Shown piece by piece: positions 1 through 5,185 of a DNA stretch of 5,185 nucleotides; position 1 is the first letter of the stretch; every line of letters starts with the position of its first letter. The notes beneath the pieces are model-generated. The model saw only the letters and a program-made list of their open reading frames with translations, was not told the origin of the DNA and did not search any database. A program made the translations under genes and the position numbers. The stretch is from an uncultured Atopobiaceae bacterium (lineage in GTDB: Bacteria; Actinomycetota; Coriobacteriia; Coriobacteriales; Atopobiaceae): NCBI GenBank assembly GCA_947303905.1, contig CAMYZR010000140.1:1-5185 (forward strand), read 5' to 3'.

Positions 1-329
1 TGGCGGTAGCGGCGCTTCTTGTCCGCATCCACCGCCACCTCGGGCTCGGGAGCTGGTGCCCCCGCTCTCACGAAGCGCGTCTTTACCTCGACGAAGACCC
101 ACTCCCCAAAGGGATCTATGGCGATGATGTCTGCCTCGCCAGCGGCACAGAACCAGTTCCTCTCGACCACGTCCCAGCCATGGGACTGCAGGTAGGTCGC
201 CACGACCGACTCGCCAGCGACGCCAAGGTCGTGTGCGCTCAGCTCGCAGGCACGGCACAGCTGCTCGCGCAGGCTGTCGGACAAGATCACGCCCGGTCGG
301 GCCATCGCCGCATCCGTCACCGCGTTCAT
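1..329 (-). CDS. yraN: YraN/UPF0102 family nuclease-like protein (3' end cut off by window edge)
   Basis: The first 109 codons are visible and the frame runs off the left edge. The family signature is clear: LGVAGE at residues 35-40, the ERNW stretch at 56-59, GEADIIA at 64-70 and FVEVKTR at 79-85. D67, E81 and K83 form the D...ExK pattern of the restriction-endonuclease-like fold to which this family is related. The biological role of YraN is not firmly established; it is usually annotated as a putative endonuclease or uncharacterised protein. The ATG at 329 is favoured because GAGGAG (340-335) sits five bases upstream. With this start the protein has about 34 residues before LGxxGE, longer than most relatives as I recall them; an internal ATG at codon 9 would shorten it only slightly. 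It lies 181 bases downstream of rnhB, a common neighbour. The family call is secure; the exact start is less so. Confidence 0.9.
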   Translation of the reverse strand, partial: MNAVTDAAMARPGVILSDSLREQLCRACELSAHDLGVAGESVVATYLQSHGWDVVERNWFCAAGEADIIAIDPFGEWVFVEVKTRFVRAGAPAPEPEVAVDADKKRRYR

Positions 330-444
330 CCACTCTCCTCTCGTCAGGACCAGTGGACAAGAAGATGGCAGGCCAACGTTGGCGCCAGACTACGCTCCCG
401 GTAGCCACATGGTCGCACGGGAGGGTCTTTAGAAAACAGGCCAG

Positions 445-482
445 CGCATACCGCGAGGTAGCGGCATGCGTCGCGATGCGAC
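445..482 (-). other. Two adjacent hairpins in the rnhB-yraN spacer; possible weak terminator or processing site
   Basis: On the minus strand GTCGC-ATC-GCGAC (482-470) is followed directly by CGCATGCCGC-TACCTC-GCGGTATGCG (470-445). The second is a ten-base-pair stem with one G-U pair and a six-base loop. A short TTTT run (436-433) comes nine bases after the second stem. That is farther than an efficient intrinsic terminator would place it, so this may be a partial terminator, an mRNA-processing or stability element, or nothing functional. The rest of the 181-base spacer (330-510) shows no convincing promoter or small gene. Confidence 0.35.
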
Positions 483-510
483 ATAGGTAGGTTTTTGATC
501 GGAATGATTC

Positions 511-1302
511 CTAGAACAGGGTGGGCGTCTCGACAAAGTTGCCACAGAACGACACGCGATGCAGCGGTGTCAGGCCCTTCTCGCGGATGGCGTCGACATG
601 CTCCTTTGAGCCATATCCCTTGCACGCATCCCAATGGTATCCGGGATAGTCCTTGGCATAGGCGACCATCATGGCGTCTCGTGTGACCTTTGCCACGATC
701 GAGGCGGCTGCGATGCTTGCGATGCGCGCGTCGCCCTTCACGAGCGTCTTCTCGCGCGGATGCACGTGGACGGGGTTCCCGTCGATGAGAACCGCATCGG
801 GGTCTATGCCAGCGTTCTCTATGGCCTGAGACATGCCCATGCGCACGGCGACGCCCATGCCGACGGCATCGATCGACGCCGGCTCGATGTGGGCGATCCC
901 GATGGCGATCGCATGCTCGGCAATCTGGATGGCAAGCTCTTCGCGACGTGCCGGCGTCAGCTGCTTGGAGTCGTTGAGCCCCCAGATCTTTGGCTCGTCA
1001 GGCAGGGCGACCGCGCAGACCGTAAGGGGTCCCGCAATGGCACCACGGCCCACCTCGTCGACGCCCAGGGCGATGCCGCCTCCGGACAGCTCGGCCTGCA
1101 GCGCATACATGCCCTCGACGCGCTCGCGCTCCATCCGCTCGCGCTCGTGACGACGCTCGAGGGTGGCAAGCGCCTTGCGCACCTGCACGCGACTGTCGTC
1201 GCCATAGCGTGCGACGAGCTCCTCCACCTCCTCGTAGGGAGCCTCATGCAGCAGGGCAACGATGTCCTTTGCCGAAGCGGGCTTTAGTGACTCAACGCTC
1301 AT
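511..1302 (-). CDS. rnhB: Ribonuclease HII
   Basis: RNase HII cuts the RNA strand of RNA-DNA hybrids and incises at single ribonucleotides misincorporated into DNA, starting ribonucleotide excision repair in the cytoplasm. From the ATG at 1302 the protein has 263 residues, about the size of the longer Gram-positive enzymes. It has an approximately 75-residue charged helical N-terminal extension, then the catalytic domain. Visible motifs, counted from this ATG, are GVDEVGRG at 80-87 (acidic D82, E83), DSKQL at 112-116, the LIDG aspartate D174, SIVAKVTRD with D209, and GYGSKEH at 229-235. The four acidic residues expected for metal binding are present. This ATG is preferred because GAGAGG (1315-1310) precedes it by seven bases. 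A GTG at 1317 would add five residues and overlap the rplS stop as GTGA, so it cannot be excluded. The gene follows rplS closely and is probably co-transcribed with it. Confidence 0.95.
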   Translation of the reverse strand: MSVESLKPASAKDIVALLHEAPYEEVEELVARYGDDSRVQVRKALATLERRHERERMERERVEGMYALQAELSGGGIALGVDEVGRGAIAGPLTVCAVALPDEPKIWGLNDSKQLTPARREELAIQIAEHAIAIGIAHIEPASIDAVGMGVAVRMGMSQAIENAGIDPDAVLIDGNPVHVHPREKTLVKGDARIASIAAASIVAKVTRDAMMVAYAKDYPGYHWDACKGYGSKEHVDAIREKGLTPLHRVSFCGNFVETPTLF

Positions 1303-1317
1303 GGGCTTGCCTCTCAC
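1300..1317 (-). promoter_or_regulatory. rplS stop / rnhB ribosome-binding site junction
   Basis: The minus strand here reads GTGAGAGGCAAGCCCATG. The TGA ending the L19 frame (1316-1314) overlaps the Shine-Dalgarno-like GAGAGG of rnhB and also a possible GTG start (1317-1315). A ribosome finishing L19 would therefore stop directly over the rnhB initiation site, an arrangement that favours translational coupling. The spacing to ATG 1302 is normal (seven bases), and no comparable Shine-Dalgarno sequence precedes the GTG. Confidence 0.6.
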
Positions 1318-1709
1318 GTACGAATAAGAAAAGGGCCTCCCGTAGGAGGCCCTTGCGAAGGCACGTAGATGCGCTTCTCGCGGATGCGAGCGGCCTTGCC
1401 GATACGATCGCGCAGGTAGTAGAGCTTGGCGCGATGCACGTCGCCGTGACGGACGACCTCAAGCTTGGCGATCTTGGGGCTGTGCAGGGGGAAGGTACGC
1501 TCGACGCCGACGCCGAAGGAGATCTTGCGGACGGTGAAGGTCTCGCGAGAGCTGCCACCGCTCATGCGGATGACGTCGCCCTGGAAGACCTGCTCACGCT
1601 CGCGCTCGCCTTCCTTGATGCGATAGTGAACCTTGACGTTGTCGCCGACGATCACCTGCGGGATGTCCTCACGCAGATCCTGACGCTCGATGGCGCGGAT
1701 GTAGTCCAT
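1314..1709 (-). CDS. rplS: 50S ribosomal protein L19 (with unusual C-terminal extension)
   Basis: L19 is a large-subunit protein at the interface with the 30S subunit, where it contributes to an intersubunit bridge. The frame gives 131 residues from ATG 1709. It covers the whole family: a basic/acidic N-terminal helix (1-17), the KOW-like barrel with VFQGDVI (41-47), FTVRKISFGVGVERTFPLHSP (58-78) and AKLYYLRDRIGKAARIREKR (94-113). Family members usually end about here, near 115 residues. This one continues for 18 more residues (from I114), which are encoded by a terminator hairpin. The start is supported by GAGGA (1719-1715) a few bases upstream; the frame is open further upstream but matches nothing and contains the promoter. 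The gene heads a probable rplS-rnhB(-yraN) operon. Identity is certain; the true C-terminus deserves checking. Confidence 0.97.
   Translation of the reverse strand: MDYIRAIERQDLREDIPQVIVGDNVKVHYRIKEGEREREQVFQGDVIRMSGGSSRETFTVRKISFGVGVERTFPLHSPKIAKLEVVRHGDVHRAKLYYLRDRIGKAARIREKRIYVPSQGPPTGGPFLIRT
1321..1354 (-). terminator. Intrinsic terminator inside the 3' end of the rplS reading frame
   Basis: On the minus strand AAGGGCCTCC (1354-1345) pairs perfectly with GGAGGCCCTT (1340-1331) around a TACG loop closed by C-G. This is the very stable UNCG tetraloop class. The stem is followed by TTCTTATT, so the run after GGCCC reads TTTTCTTATT. It has all the parts of a rho-independent terminator. Unusually, it lies before the in-frame L19 stop codon (1316-1314) and only about 20 bases before the rnhB start. 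It should either attenuate rnhB relative to rplS or be opened by ribosomes still translating L19. Confidence 0.8.
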
Positions 1710-1718
1710 GATGTTCCT

Positions 1719-1745
1719 CGTCTTCTCTAGAGGTGCCGCCAGACG
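1719..1745 (-). other. rplS: Possible small stem-loop in the rplS leader next to the Shine-Dalgarno
   Basis: In the leader between the predicted transcription start (about 1771) and the rplS ATG, CGTCT (1745-1741) can pair with AGACG (1723-1719). The loop is 17 bases and the stem ends at the first base of the GAGGA ribosome-binding site. Autoregulatory L19 leaders are known in Firmicutes and Flavobacteria, but I cannot match this sequence to them. A five-base-pair stem with a large loop may well be chance. Confidence 0.2.
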
Positions 1746-1777
1746 TGAGCGACACATAGGTTTACACACGAGGAGAT

Positions 1778-1806
1778 ATGATAGCCAATTGCTGATGATG
1801 AGACAA
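1778..1806 (-). promoter_or_regulatory. Predicted sigma-70-type promoter for rplS-rnhB
   Basis: On the minus strand TTGTCT (1806-1801, four of six matches to TTGACA) is followed after exactly 17 bases by TATCAT (1783-1778, five of six matches to TATAAT). Transcription would start near 1771, leaving a leader of about 60 bases before rplS. The region is noticeably more AT-rich than the flanking genes, and it is the best promoter match I found in the window. Confidence 0.65.
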
Positions 1807-1864
1807 GGAAAACCTACCGTTGACCATGCAATTCCCCATGGCTGAACGGGCATCTCTCCACATC

Positions 1865-1880
1865 GGGCACACATGTGCCC
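1865..1880 (-). other. Small hairpin downstream of dgt
   Basis: GGGCAC (1880-1875) and GTGCCC (1870-1865) form a perfect six-base-pair stem with an ATGT loop, about 15 bases after the dgt stop codon. No T-run follows on either strand, so it does not qualify as an intrinsic terminator. It could protect the dgt mRNA 3' end, or the near-palindrome could bind a protein upstream of the rplS promoter. No other terminator for dgt is visible in the spacer. Confidence 0.3.
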
Positions 1881-1895
1881 ATCCCAGGGTGAGGC

Positions 1896-2945
1896 CTATC
1901 TTCTGCGCAAGCCCCAGGCACGCGGGACGTTGATCTCCTCGTAGAGGCGAATCGCATAACGATCCGTCATGGTGGAGATGTAGTCCGCCACCTGCACGTC
2001 GGGTGCGTCCTGATAGCGCCGATACTCCAGGGGGACCTCGTCGAGATGCTCAATGAAGTGCGTGAAGAGACTCTTCACCACGCGCTCCGACTTCCCCTCC
2101 TCGCTCTTGGCGTCGCCCTTGAGGTAGAGGTTCTCGTATAGGAAGGCCCGAAGCTCCGAGAAGGCACGCCAGACCTCGTCTGACATGGCGATGTCGCCCT
2201 CCTGCGCGCTCGTGCGCACCACGTCGTGAATCATCGTCTCTATGCGATGTGAAGAGTCGTCCCCCAGCACCTCCCGCGCACGGACGGGAAGGTCGCCCTC
2301 GCAGAGCAGACCTGCGCGCTCCGCGTCATCGATGTCATGGCAGACGTAGGCGATGCGGTCCGACCTGGCGACCAACCTGCCCTCCGGGGTGATGGCACGA
2401 ACCTTCCCGGTGTGGCACACGATGCCGTCGAGCACCTCGAGCGTCAGGTTGAGGCCACGTCCCTCGCGCTCGAGCAGGCGCACCACGCGGACGCTCTGCT
2501 CGTTGTGGCGGAAGAGCGCCTGTTCCTCCTCAGATGCGGGATCGATGCCGCGGTATCGTGCACGCGACTCCGTGAGCGCTCGCTCGCCGGCATGCCCGAA
2601 GGGAGTGTGTCCCAGGTCGTGCCCGAGAGCGATCGCCTCAGTCAGGTCGACGTTGAGGCCCAGTGACCGGGCGATGGCACAGGATACCTGCGCGACCTCG
2701 AGCGTGTGCGTCAGGCGCGTGCGGTAGTGGTCGCCCTCGGGCGCCAGAAACACCTGCGTCTTGTTTGCCAGCCTCCTGAAGCTCTTGGAATGGAGAATAC
2801 GGTCCCTGTCCTGCTGGAAGCAGGTGCGCAGGGAGTCAGGCTCCTCGGGATGCTCGCGTCCCAGGGACTGGTCGGAGAACGTCGCCTCGGGGCTGAGCAG
2901 CTCATGCTCCCGCGCCTCTTTCGTCTCACGTGTGATGACCCGCAT
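1896..2945 (-). CDS. dgt: Deoxyguanosinetriphosphate triphosphohydrolase-like protein (HD domain)
   Basis: This family hydrolyses dNTPs, classically dGTP, to the deoxynucleoside and tripolyphosphate, and so helps set the dNTP pool; substrate preference of this member cannot be read from sequence. The protein has 349 residues and looks complete. Visible elements are QQDRDRILHSKSFRRLANKTQVF (residues 44-66), RLTHTLEVAQ with H80, the HD pair at H109-D110 in GHDLGHTPFGHAGE, FRHNEQSVR at 145-153, and the fourth metal ligand candidate D204 in CHDIDD. The C-terminal helical part contains the typical VADYISTMTDRYA (319-331). The ATG at 2945 is chosen because GAGGGAG (2957-2951) lies five bases upstream; an in-frame TTG at 2975 would add ten residues but lacks such support. 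In many Gram-positive genomes dgt precedes dnaG; here it is followed by rplS. It starts only about 35 bases after the ppdK terminator. Confidence 0.94.
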   Translation of the reverse strand: MRVITRETKEAREHELLSPEATFSDQSLGREHPEEPDSLRTCFQQDRDRILHSKSFRRLANKTQVFLAPEGDHYRTRLTHTLEVAQVSCAIARSLGLNVDLTEAIALGHDLGHTPFGHAGERALTESRARYRGIDPASEEEQALFRHNEQSVRVVRLLEREGRGLNLTLEVLDGIVCHTGKVRAITPEGRLVARSDRIAYVCHDIDDAERAGLLCEGDLPVRAREVLGDDSSHRIETMIHDVVRTSAQEGDIAMSDEVWRAFSELRAFLYENLYLKGDAKSEEGKSERVVKSLFTHFIEHLDEVPLEYRRYQDAPDVQVADYISTMTDRYAIRLYEEINVPRAWGLRRR

Positions 2946-2980
2946 GGATTCTCCCTCAGATGTGCCACCGGCCAAACAGG

Positions 2981-3014
2981 AAAGCGGGGGAAGGCATGTG
3001 CCCTCCCCCGCTTT
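2981..3014 (-). terminator. Strong intrinsic terminator after ppdK
   Basis: On the minus strand AAAGCGGGGG (3014-3005) pairs with CCCCCGCTTT (2990-2981). The inner AGGGC (3004-3000) pairs with GCCTT (2995-2991) through one G-U pair, leaving a four-base ACAT loop. That makes a 15-base-pair, very GC-rich stem starting 29 bases after the ppdK stop codon. The 3' side runs into TTTCCTGTTT, an imperfect but usable U-tract. It should end most ppdK transcription and shield dgt from this highly expressed gene. Confidence 0.85.
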
Positions 3015-3043
3015 GGGTTACCAACAGATGGTGTCAACCAATG

Positions 3044-5185
3044 CTAGACGCGCGGAGGCAGGGTCTCGGCGCCACCGTTGGACTTGATCTTGGCCTGAGC
3101 AGCCGCGAGGCGAGCGATAGGCACGCGGAACGGCGAGCAGGAGACGTAGTCAAGGCCGAGGTCATAGTACTTCTGGATGGAGTCGGGGTCACCACCGGTC
3201 TCGCCGCAGACACCGCAGACGATGTCGGGGTTGGTGGCATGGCCGCCCTCGACGCCCATCTGGACCAGGCGAGCGACGCCGCGGTCGAGCGTGGCGAACG
3301 GGTTGGTCTTGATGAGCTTCTCGTTCATGTAGGTGTCGAGGAACGAGGACTCAACGTCGTCACGGGAGAAGCCGAGGCAGGTCTGCGTGAGGTCGTTGGT
3401 GCCGAAGGAGTAGAAGTCGGCATACTTGGCGATGTGGTCGGCGGTGATGGCAGCGCGCGGCAGCTCGATCATGGTGCCGATGGGGATCTCCAGCTTGACG
3501 CCGTACTCCTCCTCGACTGCCTTGATGTCGTCCTCGCACATCCAGCGGAGGTGCTTGAGCTCCTCGGAGAAGGCCACGAGCGGGATCATGATCTCGGGCT
3601 TGGCGTCAACGCCCTCCTTGATGAGCTCGGCGGCAGCGCTGGCGATGGCCTTGAACTGCATGTGGTTGAGCTCGGGATACAGGAAGCCCAGGCGGCAGCC
3701 ACGGGTGCCGAGCATGGGGTTGGCCTCCTGGAAGGAGTCCAGCTGCTTCAGCAGAGCGGTCTTGACGGCGATGGTCTTCTCGAGCTCGGCGTTCATCTCG
3801 GCGAGGCTGTCGTCGACGGAGGCAGCGGCCTCGAGAGCCTTGCTGGCGGCCTCGAGCTTGGCGATCTCAACCTCGAGCTCACGCGGGGCATCCAGGAACT
3901 CATGCAGCGGGGGATCGAGCAGACGGACGATCACGGGCAGGCCCTCCATGGCCTTGAACATGCCAAGGAAGTCACCCTTCTGGGCCTCGCCCAGCTTGGC
4001 GAGAGCGTCAGCCTTGACGGCGGGATCGTCGGCAAGGATGAAGTTCTGGATGAGGTACTTGCGCTCGCCCAGGAACATGTGCTCGGTACGGCAGAGGCCG
4101 ATGCCCACAGCGCCGTTGTCGCGGGACAGCTGAGCGTCATCGGGGTTGTCGGCGTTGGCACGAACGCCCATGACGCGGCCGCGCTCCTCGTTGAAGCGGA
4201 TCTCGTCAGCCCACTCGAGGATGGTCTGGAGGTCGCCACCGAGCTCAGGACGGACCAGCTTGGCCTCGCCCATGTAGACGGCACCAGTGGAGCCGTCGAT
4301 GGAGATGACGTCGCCCTCGTGCAGGACGATGTCGGTGCCGGCGATGGCGCAGGTCTTGTTGGGGGCATCGATCTGCAGGGCCTCAGCGCCGCAGACGCAG
4401 GGCTCGCCCATGCCGCGGGCGATAACGGCGGCGTGAGAGGTCTTGCCGCCATGGGAGGTCAGGATGCCGTCAGCGGCGTCCATGCCGGGGAGGTCGTCCG
4501 GGGTGGTCTCCCAGCGGACCAGGATGCAGGACTTGCCAGCCTCGGCGTAGGCCACGGCGTCCTCAGAGGAGAACACGACGGCGCCCACGGCGGCACCAGG
4601 AGAAGCGTTGAGGCCCTTGGCGATGACCTCGCGACCCTTGATGTCAGCGGCGTCGAACTGCGGGTGCAGGAGCTGGTCGAGCTGCTCGGGAGCGACGCGC
4701 ATGACGGCCTGCTCCTTGGTGATGCGACCCTCCTCGTACATCTGGATGGCGACCTTGAGGGCGGACAGAGCGGTGCGCTTGCCCACGCGGGTCTGCAGCA
4801 TGTAGAGCTTGCCCTGCTCGATGGTGAACTCGAGGTCCATCATGTCCGCATAGTGGTCCTCGAGGATCTCGAAGACGTGGAAGAGCTCCTTGCCGGCGTC
4901 CTCCAGGCCAGGCTCGGTGGGGAGCTTGGCGATGGGCTCGGTGTTGCGGATGCCTGCCACGACGTCCTCGCCCTGGGCGTTCACGAGGTAGTCGCCATAG
5001 CGCTCGTTGGTGCCGTCGGCCGGGTTACGGGTGAAGGCCACGCCGGTAGCGGAGGTGTTGCCCTTGTTGCCGAAAGCCATGACCTGGACGTTGACGGCGG
5101 TGCCGAGGGTGTCGTCGATCTTGTTCTGCTTGCGGTACAGGATGGCGCGCTCGGTGTTCCAGGAGCCGAAGACGGCCTGCTCGGC
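3044..5185 (-). CDS. ppdK: Pyruvate, phosphate dikinase (N-terminus beyond window edge)
   Basis: PPDK interconverts ATP, phosphate and pyruvate with AMP, pyrophosphate and PEP, using a swinging phosphohistidine domain. In anaerobes it often works in glycolysis as well as in PEP formation. The frame is open to the right edge and 713 residues are visible; about 170-190 N-terminal residues (most of the ATP-grasp front part) are missing. In fragment numbering, the end of the nucleotide-binding domain includes AVFGSWN (4-10) and NAQGEDVVAGIR (69-80). The phosphohistidine domain carries GGKTSHAAVIARGMG with the catalytic His at 251 and the Thr (249) that is regulatory in plants. The PEP/pyruvate barrel has CRTEHMF (R366), VIVRLLDPP (R421), MIELPRA (E574), FGTNDLTQT (N597, D598) and the catalytic Cys660 in CGETGGDP. 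SPFRVPIARLAAAQA follows near the end. Oddities are an approximately 20-residue longer Ala/Glu-rich helical stretch around 431-488, and Thr where many relatives have His in CGEHGG. A strong terminator follows. Confidence 0.97.
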   Translation of the reverse strand, partial: AEQAVFGSWNTERAILYRKQNKIDDTLGTAVNVQVMAFGNKGNTSATGVAFTRNPADGTNERYGDYLVNAQGEDVVAGIRNTEPIAKLPTEPGLEDAGKELFHVFEILEDHYADMMDLEFTIEQGKLYMLQTRVGKRTALSALKVAIQMYEEGRITKEQAVMRVAPEQLDQLLHPQFDAADIKGREVIAKGLNASPGAAVGAVVFSSEDAVAYAEAGKSCILVRWETTPDDLPGMDAADGILTSHGGKTSHAAVIARGMGEPCVCGAEALQIDAPNKTCAIAGTDIVLHEGDVISIDGSTGAVYMGEAKLVRPELGGDLQTILEWADEIRFNEERGRVMGVRANADNPDDAQLSRDNGAVGIGLCRTEHMFLGERKYLIQNFILADDPAVKADALAKLGEAQKGDFLGMFKAMEGLPVIVRLLDPPLHEFLDAPRELEVEIAKLEAASKALEAAASVDDSLAEMNAELEKTIAVKTALLKQLDSFQEANPMLGTRGCRLGFLYPELNHMQFKAIASAAAELIKEGVDAKPEIMIPLVAFSEELKHLRWMCEDDIKAVEEEYGVKLEIPIGTMIELPRAAITADHIAKYADFYSFGTNDLTQTCLGFSRDDVESSFLDTYMNEKLIKTNPFATLDRGVARLVQMGVEGGHATNPDIVCGVCGETGGDPDSIQKYYDLGLDYVSCSPFRVPIARLAAAQAKIKSNGGAETLPPRV

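Noticed and set aside
634..1287. Plus-strand open frame of 217 codons opposite rnhB
   Set aside because: It mirrors the rnhB coding strand, is rich in His/Asp/Arg/Leu as expected of an antisense GC-rich frame, matches no family I know, and has no good ribosome-binding site.
1710..1874. Upstream extension of the L19 frame to an ATG at 1874
   Set aside because: The added 55 residues resemble nothing and would span the predicted promoter; the ATG at 1709 has a proper Shine-Dalgarno and gives the normal L19 N-terminus.
1865..1880. GGGCAC...GTGCCC hairpin as the dgt terminator
   Set aside because: No U-tract follows on the minus strand and the stem is only six base pairs, so it is listed only as a hairpin.
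2946..2975. Upstream TTG start for dgt at 2975
   Set aside because: The ATG at 2945 has a strong Shine-Dalgarno at standard distance; the TTG lies just behind the terminator without one.
3009..3037. TTGACA box at 3037-3032 as a dgt promoter
   Set aside because: The sequence at the expected -10 position (AAAGCG with 17-base spacing) is not a -10 element and is part of the terminator stem.
3426..4133. Plus-strand open frame of 235 codons opposite ppdK
   Set aside because: Its Ser/Arg/Ala/Met-rich composition is typical of the antisense of a biased GC-rich gene, and the ppdK reading is unambiguous through the whole stretch.
1..5185. A novel accessory or defence system
   Set aside because: Every long minus-strand gene belongs to a well-known housekeeping family and the spacers are under 200 bases; no repeats, integrase, transposase or CRISPR-like pattern is visible.

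Overview
All recognisable genes in this window lie on the minus strand, so it reads right to left. The DNA is GC-rich with a strong preference for G/C-ending codons. The proteins look like those of a Gram-positive, high-GC anaerobe. My best guess is an actinobacterium of the Coriobacteriia (Olsenella/Atopobium/Collinsella type). This rests on the presence of pyruvate phosphate dikinase, the overall protein flavour, and an rplS-rnhB-yraN cluster of actinobacterial type. It is an inference, not a database result.

Layout in the direction of transcription: (1) 5185-3044, the C-terminal four fifths or so of pyruvate, phosphate dikinase (ppdK), whose start lies beyond the right edge. It is followed by a very strong GC-rich hairpin terminator at 3014-2981. 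(2) 2945-1896, a complete HD-domain dGTPase-like triphosphohydrolase (dgt), starting only about 35 bases after that terminator. (3) 1895-1710, an intergenic region holding a good sigma-70-type promoter (TTGTCT, 17 bases, TATCAT) facing rplS, plus a small hairpin. (4) 1709-1314, ribosomal protein L19 (rplS). (5) 1302-511 (or from 1317), ribonuclease HII (rnhB). (6) 510-330, a 181-base spacer with two adjacent hairpins. (7) 329 to beyond the left edge, the start of a YraN/UPF0102 nuclease-like protein.

The region is housekeeping: central carbon metabolism (PEP/pyruvate interconversion), nucleotide-pool control (dNTP hydrolysis), translation (L19), and removal of RNA from DNA (RNase HII), with YraN as its usual neighbour. 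rplS, rnhB and probably yraN appear to form one transcription unit driven from the rplS promoter. I see no mobile element, CRISPR array, tRNA, rRNA or defence system.

The most interesting detail is the 3' end of rplS. The reading frame runs on for about 17 residues past the usual end of L19, straight through a textbook intrinsic terminator with a UACG tetraloop. It stops only beyond the terminator's U-tract, with the stop codon inside the Shine-Dalgarno sequence of rnhB. Transcripts ending at that terminator would lack an in-frame stop codon.
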